From: Oceanobacillus arenosus
Lineage (GTDB): Bacteria; Bacillota; Bacilli; Bacillales; Amphibacillaceae
Length of the DNA stretch: 64,000 nucleotides
Direction of reading: 5' to 3'
Assembly: GCF_003369575.1 (NCBI RefSeq)
Contig: NZ_PIOC01000027.1
Location: 62,001 to 126,000, forward strand
In this document: positions 52,009 through 61,857 of the stretch, in pieces
How the letters are laid out: each line of letters starts with the position of its first letter
How positions within the stretch are numbered: position 1 is the first letter of the stretch
Program-made: the position numbers and the translations under genes
The notes under the pieces: generated by a model
What the model was told of the DNA's origin: nothing
Seen by the model: only the letters and a program-made list of their open reading frames with translations
The model's database searches: none

Positions 52009-52043
52009 AAACCTTAGAGACTTTATGTTTCTAAGGTTTTTTT
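52009..52043 (+). terminator. rpsD terminator
   Basis: AAACCTTAGA pairs with TCTAAGGTTT around an 11-nt loop and is followed by a run of T. Confidence 0.92.
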
Positions 52044-52089
52044 ACTTTCAACAACTTTCTTATAGCAGCAGGTTTAACCGTTCAATAAA

Positions 52090-52127
52090 AAAGCACGGAC
52101 AAGTCTCATCAACTCATCCATGCCCTT
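52090..52127 (-). terminator. tyrS terminator
   Basis: On the minus strand GCATGGA pairs with TCCGTGC (one T-G) around an inner TGAGTT/GACTTG region and is followed by TTTTTTA, just after the tyrS stop. Confidence 0.75.
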
Positions 52128-52130
52128 TTC

Positions 52131-53402
52131 TTACTGAAAGTTAACCAATGAATATTTCTTCTTCCCACGACGAACGATCGTAAATGTATCCTCGATACGA
52201 TCATCTGCTGTTACAACATAGCTTACTTCCTGCAGTCTTTCCCCATTAATGTAGATGGCACCATTTTGAATATCTTCTCTCGCCTGTCTTTTCGATGGTG
52301 AAATTTTTGCATTTACTAGCAGATCAACTAAGCCAATATCTTCTTTCTTCGCCTCAAATGTTGGTACATCTTTAAACCCTTGCGCAATATCGCTTCCCGA
52401 AAGCTTTTTCAAGTCACCACTAAATAACGCGTCGGAAATTTTTTGTGCTTGAATAAGTGCTTCTTCACTATGAACCACCTTAACCATTTCTTCAGCCAAT
52501 CGTTTTTGTGCAACGCGATTTTCCGGATGGTTGTCAACTTCCTCTTGTAACGCATGAATTTCTTCATCATCTAAGAACGTAAAGTAGTTGATAAACTTAA
52601 TCACATCACGGTCATCGGTATTAATCCAGAATTGGTAAAATTCATATGGTGTTGTTTTGTCAGCATCAAGCCAAATCGCCCCACCAGCAGATTTTCCGAA
52701 TTTCGTGCCATCTGCCTTCGTGATCAATGGCACCGTAAGTCCGAATACTTTTATTTCCTCATCTTGATTTTCACGTGAACGGCGAATTAATTCCATCCCT
52801 GCTGTAATATTGCCCCACTGGTCACTACCACCAATTTGCAAGGTACAATTTTCTGATTCATTTAAATTCAAGAAATCGAGTGATTGCAAGAGCATATAGC
52901 TAAATTCGGTAAAGGAAATCCCGTTCTCAATACGAGAGGCAACAGAGTCCTTTGCAAGCATGTAATTGATGCTAAAATGCTTCCCTGTATCACGAAGAAA
53001 ATCGATTACGGTCGTATTTCCCAACCACTCAAAATTATTTCTAGAAACAACCGGGTTCTCCCCTTGACCTTTTGCAACTAATTTGCCAATTTGCTGTTGG
53101 ATTTTATCCACAAAACCTTGGACCGTATCTGCCGTATTTAATGATCTTTCCGATGAGCGGCCACTAGGATCACCAATCATTCCTGTTCCACCACCAACAA
53201 GTGCAATTGGTTTATGTCCTGCTTTTTGGAAGCGTTTTAGCATGGTTAACGGAACTAAATGACCAATATGCAAACTATCAGCTGTTGGGTCAAAACCACA
53301 ATATAATGTAACTTGATTCGTAGCCAAATGATCCGCAAGCCCCTCACGATCTGTCACCTGTTGAATTAAGCCACGATTTTCTAAATCCTGTAAAATATCC
53401 AT
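52131..53402 (-). CDS. tyrS: Tyrosyl-tRNA synthetase
   Basis: Charges tRNA-Tyr with tyrosine. The 423-residue class I synthetase has the HIGH-type motif (ADSLHIGHL, about residue 45), Tyr-binding residues in QSLDFLNL and SDQWGN, the KMSKS equivalent KFGKS, and a C-terminal S4-like RNA-binding domain (SPSKRQAREDIQNGAIYING). The ATG at 53402 is preferred over a GTG at 53411 from ribosome binding site spacing. It is controlled by the T-box upstream. Confidence 0.98.
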   Translation of the reverse strand: MDILQDLENRGLIQQVTDREGLADHLATNQVTLYCGFDPTADSLHIGHLVPLTMLKRFQKAGHKPIALVGGGTGMIGDPSGRSSERSLNTADTVQGFVDKIQQQIGKLVAKGQGENPVVSRNNFEWLGNTTVIDFLRDTGKHFSINYMLAKDSVASRIENGISFTEFSYMLLQSLDFLNLNESENCTLQIGGSDQWGNITAGMELIRRSRENQDEEIKVFGLTVPLITKADGTKFGKSAGGAIWLDADKTTPYEFYQFWINTDDRDVIKFINYFTFLDDEEIHALQEEVDNHPENRVAQKRLAEEMVKVVHSEEALIQAQKISDALFSGDLKKLSGSDIAQGFKDVPTFEAKKEDIGLVDLLVNAKISPSKRQAREDIQNGAIYINGERLQEVSYVVTADDRIEDTFTIVRRGKKKYSLVNFQ

Positions 53403-53479
53403 TCCGATCACACTCCATCATTATTTTTAACATACATTCCGTAAATAGATAGACATGTTCTGCCTATTTATTTAAAAAC

Positions 53480-53735
53480 AAAAAAACCCACCCCTATCGA
53501 AAAAAGGGACGAGTTAAACACGCGGTACCACCCTTGTTGCTAATACATTAGCCACTTGGGGTTGTTAACGATGTCTCCACCGTTTCTTTTCACTCCTAAA
53601 AATCTAGTACTTGAAAAGAAAATGCTCCAGATTGTAATTCGCCTGCAAATGTATACTAGCTTCCACCAACCGCCAGCTCTCTATCAAAGGGATTTGCAAT
53701 ACTACTTGGGTTCCTTCATCACATAAACGCTATAC
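53480..53735 (-). promoter_or_regulatory. Tyrosine T-box leader with terminator
   Basis: On the minus strand the leader has the Stem I start GTGATGAAGGA (53722-53712), the AGAGAG and GGTTGG motifs, a TAC codon as specifier (53636-53634, in GAATTACAATC), the T-box AAGGGTGGTACC (53535-53524) that pairs with the tRNA acceptor end, and then a terminator with a T-run at 53484-53515. The TAC specifier fits tyrS. Uncharged tRNA-Tyr would stabilise the antiterminator and allow expression. Confidence 0.95.
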
Positions 53736-53819
53736 GATAAATTTCATATATCTATTCATACCATATTTGTAATCTGTTTGCAATGTATAATTTGAAAATA
53801 CTGTATAACAAAAATCGCG

Positions 53820-53855
53820 CTTATGCTATAATAATAAAAGAATTTTAGGGGGTTT
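53820..53855 (+). promoter_or_regulatory. Extended -10 promoter and ribosome binding site of the PBP gene
   Basis: TGCTATAAT (53824-53832) is an extended -10 element; no good -35 lies 17 bp upstream. AGGGGG lies 5-10 nt before the ATG at 53860. Confidence 0.55.
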
Positions 53856-53859
53856 TTAC

Positions 53860-56772
53860 ATGAATTTTAAAGAATCACTACATAAATTTGCGAATAAAAT
53901 GAAAGCATTATGGAAAACAGGAAAGATCCAGCTTGCATCAAGAATTACATATGATGTTGTTTGGGGCGTGGTGTTATTCTTTTTAATTATCGGATTTATC
54001 GGCGCATTCTTTATTGGCGGAATCGGTGCGGGCTATTTCGCATCGCTCGTTAAAGACGAACCAATCCCAAGTGCAGCGGAAATGGAAAAAGAAATTTATA
54101 ATTATGAAGAAACATCAAAGCTATATTTTGCGAATGATGTTTATATTGGTGATGTTAGATCTGATTTATATCGTGAGAAAACAACATTAGATAAGATATC
54201 CCCTATGTTAACCGATGCTGTGATTGCGACTGAAGATGAATACTTTAGAGTGCATCATGGTGTTGTTCCAAAAGCAATTATCCGTGCATTATTACAGGAG
54301 GTACTGAACACCTCCGTACAATCTGGTGGTAGTACATTAACCCAACAATTAATTAAGAATCAAATCTTAACAAATGAAGTGTCCTTCGAGCGAAAAGCAA
54401 AGGAAATTTTACTGGCATTGCGGTTAGAACAATTTTTTGATAAGGATGAAATATTACAGGCATATTTAAACATTATTCCATATGGCCGCGATGCTTCCGG
54501 GAGAAATATTGCTGGGATTCAAACCGCTGCAAAAGGAATATTCGGAATCAATGCAAGTGATGTAAATTTAGCACAGGCAGCCTATTTAGCAGGTCTACCA
54601 CAAAGCCCCTCGGCATACACTCCATTTAAAAATGGTGGTGGATTAAAAGATGAGGCTGGTGTTCAACTTGGAATAGACCGAATGAAGACCGTACTCTATC
54701 GGATGCATGATATGGAATACATAACAGAAGAACAATATAACGAAGCTGTTAACTATGATATTGTCGCCGATTTCACTGGAGAGGTTGATTCTCCTAATGA
54801 GACGTATCCATACTTAACAACCGAAGTGGAAGCGCGAGCGAAAACGATTATTCGTAATGTTCTCGCAGAAGAAGCTGGATATACGATGGAAGATTTAAGA
54901 AACACAGAAGGATTGCTTGACGAGTATAACGGACTGGCAGACCGAGCATTACGAATGAATGGGTATGAAATTCATACGACAATAAATAAAGAAATCTATG
55001 AAAAGTTCCAAGATGTCGCGATGAATTTCACACAATATGGTCCTGACAAAATGACAACCATAACAACAAAGGATGGCCAAACGCAAATCCAGCAGTCCGT
55101 TCAAGCAAGTGGCGTTTTAATTGAAAATCATACAGGGAAAATTATCAGCTTCCTTGGTGGACGCGGATTTAATGAAGATAACCAAATAAATTACATGACC
55201 CGTCCGCGTTCAAACGGAAGTACGATGAAGCCACTGCTCGCCTATGCACCGGCAATGGAAAAAGGGATTGTCCAACCTGGGACACCGATAGCGGATATTC
55301 CAACATCATGGGGTAGATATACTCCAGGAAACTTTGACTTAAGATTTCACGGGATCCTTTCCGCTCGTGATAATTTAACGAATTCCTATAATATCCCAGC
55401 ACTTAAAACGTATGATCGAATCATGAATGATAATCCTGTTGACCAATACCTACGAAAGATGGGCATTACAACATTAGGTAACGACGAATATGCGAATCTA
55501 TCCCTCGCAATCGGAGGAACGTCAACAGGTGTTACACTCGAAGAAAATACGAACGCCTATGCAACATTTGCAAATAGTGGGCAATTTGTCGACGCCTATA
55601 TGATTGAGAAGATTACAACGGTAGATGGAGACGTTATTTATCAACATCAAAGCGAACCTGTTCCAGTGTTTTCACCGCAAACAAGTTATTTAACAATCGA
55701 CATGATGCGTGATGTTATTTCCGAAGGGTCTGCAGCATACTTAAATTCACAATTAAAATATCGAAATGTTGATTGGGCAGGAAAAACTGGAACATCACAA
55801 AACACAAACGATGTGCTATTTGTTGCATCTAACCCAAATGTAACGTTTGGTGCATGGATTGGATATAAAACACCAGATTCATTAGTTTGTGAATCATGTG
55901 ACTTACATCATACCAATCGAAATATTAAGCTCTGGGCTGCGCTTGTCAATGCTGCATCCGACCTAAACCCAGAATTAATGGCACCAGCAGAGCAATTCGC
56001 TAGACCGGATGGCATTGTCGAGCAAAGCTACTGTTCGATTTCAGGGATGCTCCCATCGGATCTATGCGCGCAAGCTGGACTCGTCAAGACAGATCTCTTT
56101 AATGCAAAATTTGTCCCAACACAAAGAGACGATAGTTTAATTACCGGAAAACAAGTAATTGTTAATGGAAGATCCGTATTAGCCGGTGCAAAAACACCAG
56201 CAGAATTTGTCCAAGGGAATGGCCTAACATTCAATCCAGAATTCTTAAAGCGGAATGGCTATGATCGCCTATCCGACCTTAGCCTGCTCTTCCCACCAGC
56301 AGAGCGAAGCAAATGGGAGAAAATCGGCATCCCTAGCTCAAAGATTGGTAATTCCGTTTCCGATGACGGACAAGCTCCAGGTGCCCCTACGTCGGTTACG
56401 AAATCAGGAAGTAACTTAACGTGGAAAATACCTGGAAGCAAAGATGTTGTTGGTTATCGCATTTATCGAGCTGACAATCCCGGTGGTCAATTTAAGAAGA
56501 TTGGGCAAACAACATCAACATCTTATTCAATCGGAAATGGTACTGGGGTTTATCATGTAAAAGCTGTTGATTATTTTGGCTTAGAGTCTGCCGGATCAAC
56601 TGAAGTCGCAGTCGGTGAACCAAAAGTGGACCAACCGGAAGAACCAGAAAAAGTAGAAGGAGAAAAACCAGAAGAAGCGAGCGAGGATGGTACAACAGAA
56701 GAAACAAGTGAAGAAGTAAATAAAGACACCCCACCTGCCGATGAAAATGCAGAAAATAGCGATACCCAATAA
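53860..56772 (+). CDS. Class A penicillin-binding protein with fibronectin-like C-terminus
   Basis: A 970-residue bifunctional peptidoglycan synthase. A cytoplasmic tail is followed by a transmembrane helix (about residues 30-60), a GT51 glycosyltransferase domain (about 90-270; ATEDEYFRVHHG, GGSTLTQQLIKN), and a transpeptidase domain (about 370-680) with active-site Ser in STMK, SYN and KTGTS. Then comes a linker, a fibronectin type III-like domain (about 840-920, PGAPTSVTKSGSNLTWKIPG) and an acidic Glu/Pro-rich tail. It resembles PBP1A-type proteins of Bacillaceae. It stands alone with its own terminator, beside tyrS. Confidence 0.95.
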   Translation: MNFKESLHKFANKMKALWKTGKIQLASRITYDVVWGVVLFFLIIGFIGAFFIGGIGAGYFASLVKDEPIPSAAEMEKEIYNYEETSKLYFANDVYIGDVRSDLYREKTTLDKISPMLTDAVIATEDEYFRVHHGVVPKAIIRALLQEVLNTSVQSGGSTLTQQLIKNQILTNEVSFERKAKEILLALRLEQFFDKDEILQAYLNIIPYGRDASGRNIAGIQTAAKGIFGINASDVNLAQAAYLAGLPQSPSAYTPFKNGGGLKDEAGVQLGIDRMKTVLYRMHDMEYITEEQYNEAVNYDIVADFTGEVDSPNETYPYLTTEVEARAKTIIRNVLAEEAGYTMEDLRNTEGLLDEYNGLADRALRMNGYEIHTTINKEIYEKFQDVAMNFTQYGPDKMTTITTKDGQTQIQQSVQASGVLIENHTGKIISFLGGRGFNEDNQINYMTRPRSNGSTMKPLLAYAPAMEKGIVQPGTPIADIPTSWGRYTPGNFDLRFHGILSARDNLTNSYNIPALKTYDRIMNDNPVDQYLRKMGITTLGNDEYANLSLAIGGTSTGVTLEENTNAYATFANSGQFVDAYMIEKITTVDGDVIYQHQSEPVPVFSPQTSYLTIDMMRDVISEGSAAYLNSQLKYRNVDWAGKTGTSQNTNDVLFVASNPNVTFGAWIGYKTPDSLVCESCDLHHTNRNIKLWAALVNAASDLNPELMAPAEQFARPDGIVEQSYCSISGMLPSDLCAQAGLVKTDLFNAKFVPTQRDDSLITGKQVIVNGRSVLAGAKTPAEFVQGNGLTFNPEFLKRNGYDRLSDLSLLFPPAERSKWEKIGIPSSKIGNSVSDDGQAPGAPTSVTKSGSNLTWKIPGSKDVVGYRIYRADNPGGQFKKIGQTTSTSYSIGNGTGVYHVKAVDYFGLESAGSTEVAVGEPKVDQPEEPEKVEGEKPEEASEDGTTEETSEEVNKDTPPADENAENSDTQ

Positions 56773-56776
56773 ACCA

Positions 56777-56808
56777 ATAGAGAAGCAAACCGCTTCTCTA
56801 TTTTTTCG
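56777..56808 (+). terminator. PBP gene terminator
   Basis: AATAGAGAAGC pairs with GCTTCTCTATT around a 5-nt loop, followed by TTTTTT. Confidence 0.92.
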
Positions 56809-56892
56809 CCGTTAAAATTTAGAGTAATCAGCAAATCACACACCTCGATAAATAACTTTCAAATAATACTAAAAATTTCATTATAAATCCTG

Positions 56893-56920
56893 TATAATAG
56901 ATTTATGTAAGCGGATTACA
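56893..56920 (+). promoter_or_regulatory. acuA promoter region with cre-like site
   Basis: TATAAT (56893-56898) is a good -10; the -35 is weak. TGTAAGCGGATTACA (56906-56920) just downstream resembles a cre with one extra base at its centre, and would act as a roadblock. Carbon control of acuABC is known in B. subtilis. Confidence 0.5.
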
Positions 56921-56937
56921 CTTTAGGTGGTGATAAG

Positions 56938-57591
56938 ATGGAACACACAAAAACATATAACCAACGAACATTAGAAACTTCTAAAGGCCCCATTATAATC
57001 GAAGGCCCTGTCGACAGAAACGAACTGGACAAATATCAATTCCATGAACATCTAACAGCATTCCGACCAGCATCAAAGCAATTTGAAGCATTATTAAGCA
57101 TCGCTGATATTCCAGAAGGGCGAATTATCATTGCCCGTACGGAATCAACGATAATTGGCTATGTGACATATCTACATCCTGATCCACTTGAACGGTGGTC
57201 CACCTTTCATATGCAAGATTTAATTGAACTAGGAGCGATCGAGACAATCCCGGAATATCGTGGGGAAAAAGTCGGCTCGAGCCTTATAGAAGTTTCCATG
57301 AGTGATCCATATATGGAAAACTATATTCTCATTTCAACAGAGTATTACTGGCACTGGGATCTTACCGGTACTAATTTAAGCATCTGGAATTACCGTAAAG
57401 TAATGGAGAAAATGATGGCAGCTGGTGGTCTATTACCGGCTCCTACCGATGATCCAGAAATAATTTCACATCCAGCAAACTGTTTGATGGTTCGTATCGG
57501 CAATAACGTGCCACAAGAATCAATTGAAACGTTCGACATACTACGGTTTCTTGGTCGTCATAAAAATCGTTCCATGAGGGAGGGTATTTAA
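56938..57591 (+). CDS. acuA: Acetyltransferase AcuA
   Basis: A 217-residue GNAT-fold protein acetyltransferase that inactivates acetyl-CoA synthetase by acetylating its active-site lysine. The CoA-binding motif lies in the central part (IPEYRGEKVGSSLIEVSMS, about residues 98-116). Length is normal for the family. It is first in acuABC with GGTGGTGA before the ATG, and acuB follows after one base. AcsA is not in the window. Confidence 0.95.
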   Translation: MEHTKTYNQRTLETSKGPIIIEGPVDRNELDKYQFHEHLTAFRPASKQFEALLSIADIPEGRIIIARTESTIIGYVTYLHPDPLERWSTFHMQDLIELGAIETIPEYRGEKVGSSLIEVSMSDPYMENYILISTEYYWHWDLTGTNLSIWNYRKVMEKMMAAGGLLPAPTDDPEIISHPANCLMVRIGNNVPQESIETFDILRFLGRHKNRSMREGI

Positions 57592-57592
57592 T

Positions 57593-58243
57593 ATGTTAGT
57601 AGAAGAAATTATGACAGAAGATGTCATTACATTACCGCCCACTGCAACGATTGCACAAGGGCTACAATTGTTACAAGATTACCGCATTCGCCATATTCCA
57701 ATTGTCAATGAGCAGCATCATGTGATTGGCATTGTTTCTGACCGCGACATCCGTGATGCAAGTCCTTCGATTTTCTTGGAGAATAGCAATCACGAGGAAT
57801 TGCAAAATGAAATTCAAACCATCATGAGCAGTCCCGTTATTAGTGTGCATCCATTAGATTTTGTAGAAGAAATTGCCCGCGTTTTTCATGATAAGGAAAT
57901 CGCTTGCCTACCTGTTGTACAAAACTATAAATTAATCGGCGTCGTAACGGAAAAAGACATGCTCTACACCTTAATTCAATTAACAGGAACCAATGTGCAA
58001 AGCTCGCTCATTGAAGTGAAGGTGCTCGATATTCCCGGAATGCTTCCAGGTGTAACAGCAATCTTAGGGAAACGAAACGTCAATATCGTATCCGTATTAA
58101 TCTATCCGTATAAAGATGATCCTGATTATAAAATTCTCGTTTTCCGTATTCAAACCATGAATCCAACGCCTGTCATTCAAGATCTGCGCAACGCTGGATA
58201 TCAACTACTATGGCCGAACAATATTTCGGAGCCAAAACTATGA
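57593..58243 (+). CDS. acuB: AcuB, CBS-ACT domain protein
   Basis: A 216-residue cytoplasmic protein with a CBS pair (about residues 5-130; IMTEDVITLPPTATIAQGLQ, IVSDRDIRD, IMSSPVISVHPL, GVVTEKDML) and a C-terminal ACT domain (about 140-212). CBS domains bind adenine nucleotides and ACT domains amino acids or similar ligands. In Bacillus it belongs to the acetoin/acetate-use operon, but its exact role is unclear. Its stop overlaps acuC by 4 nt (ATGA). Confidence 0.95.
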   Translation: MLVEEIMTEDVITLPPTATIAQGLQLLQDYRIRHIPIVNEQHHVIGIVSDRDIRDASPSIFLENSNHEELQNEIQTIMSSPVISVHPLDFVEEIARVFHDKEIACLPVVQNYKLIGVVTEKDMLYTLIQLTGTNVQSSLIEVKVLDIPGMLPGVTAILGKRNVNIVSVLIYPYKDDPDYKILVFRIQTMNPTPVIQDLRNAGYQLLWPNNISEPKL

Positions 58244-59400
58244 CACGTAATGCAACATTCGTTTTTTCCAATGATTATTTACAGTACCAGTTTAATCAGG
58301 ACCACCCATTCAACCAGCATCGGGTATTAATGACAAAGGAATTGCTTGAATCGACTGCAGTCTTAAAGGATCAAGATATCATCCAGCCTCGACTCGCTAC
58401 CGACGAGGAATTGTTATTATTCCATGATTATCACTATATTGAAGCCGTTAAAAAGGCTGGAGAAGGCAAATTAAATAAGGATGAAGGATTGCTATATGGA
58501 CTCGGAACAGAGGATACCCCAGTTTTTTCGAATATGCATGAAGCAGCAAGCCTCTTGGTCGGCGGTTCTTTAACAGCCGTAGATGCAGTACTATACGGAG
58601 ATTCAGACCATGCACTCAATCTTGGCGGCGGTCTCCATCATGGATTCAAACGGAAAGCATCTGGATTTTGCATTTACAATGATGCCGCGATTGCAATTAA
58701 ATATATTCGTGAAAATTACGGGTTGAAAGTATTATATGTGGATACCGATGCACATCATGGTGATGGCGTACAATCAGCTTTTTATGACGATCCAAATGTT
58801 TGTACTTTCTCAATTCATGAAACAGGAAGATACCTCTTCCCCGGTACCGGTGAAGTGAACGAACGTGGAATAAAAGAAGGCCATGGCTACACCTTTAATC
58901 TGCCTATCGATGCATTTACGCAGGATGAATCTTTCGTCGAGGTTTATGAATCCGCTTTCAAAAATATTGCGGCGTATTTTAAACCAGACGTCATTCTTAC
59001 ACAAAACGGTGCAGATGCACATTGCTATGATCCCCTCACCCATTTATGTGGCACTATGGAAATTTACGAGAGAATTCCAGCCTTGGCACATGAACTGGCA
59101 CACATTTACTGTGATGGGAAATGGATTGCATTAGGCGGCGGTGGCTATGATATTTGGCGCGTTGTTCCAAGGGCATGGGCACAAATTTGGAATGTGATGA
59201 AGGTAGACCAAATCGCAACCGGTGATCTACCAATGGCATGGCTAGAGAAATGGCAACAGAAATCGCCACTCCCCCTTCCCCACCACTGGCATGATAGCAA
59301 TGACGCATTTCCGGTCATACCAAGGAAGGAAGAAATTAAAGAGAAAAATAAGAAGAATTTGCAGCAAATGTTAAAGTATTCGAATAGATTTACAAGCTAG
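58240..59400 (+). CDS. acuC: Protein deacetylase AcuC
   Basis: A 386-residue zinc-dependent deacetylase of the class I histone deacetylase fold, which removes acetyl groups from acetyl-CoA synthetase and so reverses AcuA. Zinc-site and catalytic residues are seen in VDTDAHHGDGVQSAFYDDP (about residues 167-185), CTFSIHETGRY and QNGADAHCYDPL. The ATG at 58240 is favoured over upstream in-frame codons because it follows GGAG by 8 nt and overlaps acuB by 4 nt. The last gene of acuABC. Confidence 0.96.
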   Translation: MTRNATFVFSNDYLQYQFNQDHPFNQHRVLMTKELLESTAVLKDQDIIQPRLATDEELLLFHDYHYIEAVKKAGEGKLNKDEGLLYGLGTEDTPVFSNMHEAASLLVGGSLTAVDAVLYGDSDHALNLGGGLHHGFKRKASGFCIYNDAAIAIKYIRENYGLKVLYVDTDAHHGDGVQSAFYDDPNVCTFSIHETGRYLFPGTGEVNERGIKEGHGYTFNLPIDAFTQDESFVEVYESAFKNIAAYFKPDVILTQNGADAHCYDPLTHLCGTMEIYERIPALAHELAHIYCDGKWIALGGGGYDIWRVVPRAWAQIWNVMKVDQIATGDLPMAWLEKWQQKSPLPLPHHWHDSNDAFPVIPRKEEIKEKNKKNLQQMLKYSNRFTS

Positions 59401-59466
59401 GAATCGTATAAAAATCCCTTATTTCTTTATCGACTTTTCTTATTCTTTGCATCTATTCAATCAGAA

Positions 59467-59511
59467 GTAACCAGGCTTTGAGTAACCGCATCTCTAAGCC
59501 TGGTTACTACT
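59467..59511 (+). terminator. acuABC terminator
   Basis: AGTAACCAGGCTT pairs with AAGCCTGGTTACT around a 16-17 nt loop, followed by weak T-rich sequence. Confidence 0.75.
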
Positions 59512-59612
59512 ACTTGTTTTATTTCTAACAAATGTCCACATCTAAATAGCTCCATGCACTCTATTAGATTGAATGTTCAAACAGAAAAGTTTCATCTACT
59601 CTTCGTCACCCT

Positions 59613-60038
59613 TTATCGCTTTATTAATACGGACAAGTCACACTCAAGAACTTTCTCGTCTTTATCATTGAATGTAGACAACAAGACAGTAAGAATACCT
59701 GTTTCGCTTTTTGCTGCTTTTATGTCAATCACCTCGACAATAACATGTAATGCATCACCAGGATACACTGGCTTGATAAATTTAATATGATTCATTCGTG
59801 TCCCAGCAATGACATCATCACCATAGATTCCTTGTTCAACCCATAACTTAAAGGAGATGGCTAGCGTATGCATTCCAGACGCAATGATTCCATTAAACCT
59901 TCCTTGATTTGCCTTTTTCTCATCCAAATGCATGTATTGCGGGTCAAATTCGCCTGCAAACCTTTTGATATCCTCTTTTGTTAATTTCAAAGATTTCGTT
60001 TCGAACACTTGTCCAATTGTAAACTCATCTAATTTCAT
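59613..60038 (-). CDS. MaoC-like (R)-specific enoyl-CoA hydratase family protein
   Basis: A 141-residue hotdog-fold protein. The hydratase-2 motif is visible in ITKEDIKRFAGEFDPQYMHLDEKKA (Asp and His of the catalytic pair) and the following GIIASGMHTLAISFKLW. Members hydrate trans-2-enoyl-CoA, and some act on other acyl-thioesters. It is monocistronic and divergent from the MurE-like gene. Upstream on its strand TTAACTAGTACT contains the same TTAACTAGT core as the pilus-operon palindrome. Confidence 0.88.
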   Translation of the reverse strand: MKLDEFTIGQVFETKSLKLTKEDIKRFAGEFDPQYMHLDEKKANQGRFNGIIASGMHTLAISFKLWVEQGIYGDDVIAGTRMNHIKFIKPVYPGDALHVIVEVIDIKAAKSETGILTVLLSTFNDKDEKVLECDLSVLIKR

Positions 60039-60350
60039 TCATACACCTCTGTATATTAATTGTAGTACTAGTTAATCTTAGCATCACGTACTAAAAAAGG
60101 AAATAGCGAAAAATCCACATCCAGAAGGTAAACAGCAAGCCATTATTTAGATGTGCTTTTACTTCTTTCCAATCCATTCAAACCCTAGCCTTACCCTTAA
60201 CTTCGTATAAATCAAGATTAGACATACAAACCAATTAAAGCTATAATAAGTTAGATAAAGATCAGTATGGGCTTTTAGTGAATAGGCTCAGAAAACTTGC
60301 TAGTATTGCGAAGTATATAATTAACACGGATAATAGGAGACGAAACGATA
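60039..60350. promoter_or_regulatory. Divergent region with promoter of the MurE-like operon
   Basis: On the plus strand, -35 TAGACA (60219-60224), 17-bp spacer, -10 TATAAT (60242-60247): a good sigma-A promoter giving a leader of about 100 nt. AGGAGACG precedes the start codon at 60351. No further gene or strong structure is seen. Confidence 0.65.
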
Positions 60351-61823
60351 ATGCAATTAACTTCAATTTTACAAGGTTTATCTTTTGATGTCATTCAAGG
60401 AAATATCAATCAAGAAATTCATTCCATCGCCTATGACTCTCGCGATGTACAAGCAAACAGCGTATTTGTTGCGATCACTGGATTCTCTGTTGATGGACAT
60501 AACTTTATAGATAGCGCAATAGCGCGTGGTGCAAGTGTTATTATTGCGGAACGAATGATATCAACGGATAAAGATGTGACGATTTTACAAGTTGCAAATA
60601 CAAGAAATGCGTTAGCACTTGTTTCTGCAAACTACTATCATCACCCGACAGATAAATTAAACTTAATCGGGATTACTGGTACAAATGGGAAAACATCCAT
60701 TTCCTATTTTATTAAATCGATTTACGAAGAAGCGAAAAAATCAATCGCCCTCATTGGAACAATTGGAACGGTAATAAATGATCAAGTCATTCAAACGAAA
60801 AATACAACACCAGAATCACTAAATCTGCAGCAATTCTTCGCAACGATGGTCGAGGAAAAAACGGAAAATTGTATGATGGAGGTTTCCTCGCATTCTCTTA
60901 GCTTAGATCGGGTTGCCTATAGTAAATTCAATACAGGGATATTTACCAATCTTACGCCAGACCATCTTGAATTGCATAAAAATATGGACGAGTATTTCGA
61001 AGCAAAAGCAAAACTATTTGAGATGACCGATTCTTGGAATATCATTAATATCGATGATCCATATGGTCGAAAGCTTGCCGATAGAATAAAGGACTACGAT
61101 ACGAAGCTTGTCACTTATGGAATCCATAATCAAGCAGACATATATGCAACTGACATAGAATATTCCTTTAATCATACAATCTACACGGTCCACACACCAA
61201 CTGAGGACGTGAAGATTAAAGTAAACCTACCAGGTGAAATCTATGTTTTAAATAGTTTAGCAGCGATTGCTTCTGCATATTACAACGGAATTCCTATCGA
61301 AGTTATCCAACAAGGAATTCTTCAAGTAAAAGAAATTAAAGGCAGACTTGAAGTAGTCTATGAAAAAGATGATTTCAAAGTAATCGTCGACTTCGCTCAT
61401 ACAGAGGATGCACTAGAAAAAGCAATCAATACATTAAAACCTTTTGCAAAAGGTAGAATCATCCTCGTATTCGGTGTATATGCGGATCTTAGCGAGGACG
61501 GTAAACAGAAATTTGATGGCATGGCTCGTGTCGCATCGACGCTTGCTGACCTTTCCATTATTACATTGGATAACCCGAAACACCATGATCCGGATGTGAT
61601 TATGAAGGAATCGATTCAAGCAATGGACAAACATAATGGAAATTATCAAGCAATCCCTGATCGAAAAGAAGCAATCCAGCACGCAATTAGCATTAGCAAT
61701 GAGAATGATACCATCCTCATTGCGGGTAAAGGGCATGAAACAACCCAAATTATCGGAAACGAGGAAATTCCTTTTAACGAAAGGGAAATCGCCTTAGATG
61801 CCCTTGCAGCGAAGACATTTTAA
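60351..61823 (+). CDS. Divergent MurE-like Mur ligase
   Basis: A 490-residue Mur ligase of the UDP-MurNAc-tripeptide synthetase type. Domain 1 covers about residues 1-95; the ATP site is GITGTNGKTSISYF (about 108-120); TTPES, EVSSHSLSLDRV and TNLTPDHLELH follow, with the carbamylated Lys in AKAKLF. The third domain departs from canonical MurE: the GCGGDRD loop reads GVYADLSED, and the diaminopimelate/lysine specificity motif is DNPK instead of DNPR or DNPA. It stands outside the division cluster and beside a racemase, so it may add a different amino acid. It might be annotated murE2. Confidence 0.82.
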   Translation: MQLTSILQGLSFDVIQGNINQEIHSIAYDSRDVQANSVFVAITGFSVDGHNFIDSAIARGASVIIAERMISTDKDVTILQVANTRNALALVSANYYHHPTDKLNLIGITGTNGKTSISYFIKSIYEEAKKSIALIGTIGTVINDQVIQTKNTTPESLNLQQFFATMVEEKTENCMMEVSSHSLSLDRVAYSKFNTGIFTNLTPDHLELHKNMDEYFEAKAKLFEMTDSWNIINIDDPYGRKLADRIKDYDTKLVTYGIHNQADIYATDIEYSFNHTIYTVHTPTEDVKIKVNLPGEIYVLNSLAAIASAYYNGIPIEVIQQGILQVKEIKGRLEVVYEKDDFKVIVDFAHTEDALEKAINTLKPFAKGRIILVFGVYADLSEDGKQKFDGMARVASTLADLSIITLDNPKHHDPDVIMKESIQAMDKHNGNYQAIPDRKEAIQHAISISNENDTILIAGKGHETTQIIGNEEIPFNEREIALDALAAKTF

Positions 61824-61857
61824 TGCAATCAATTCATATTTTGGTGGTGCAACAAAC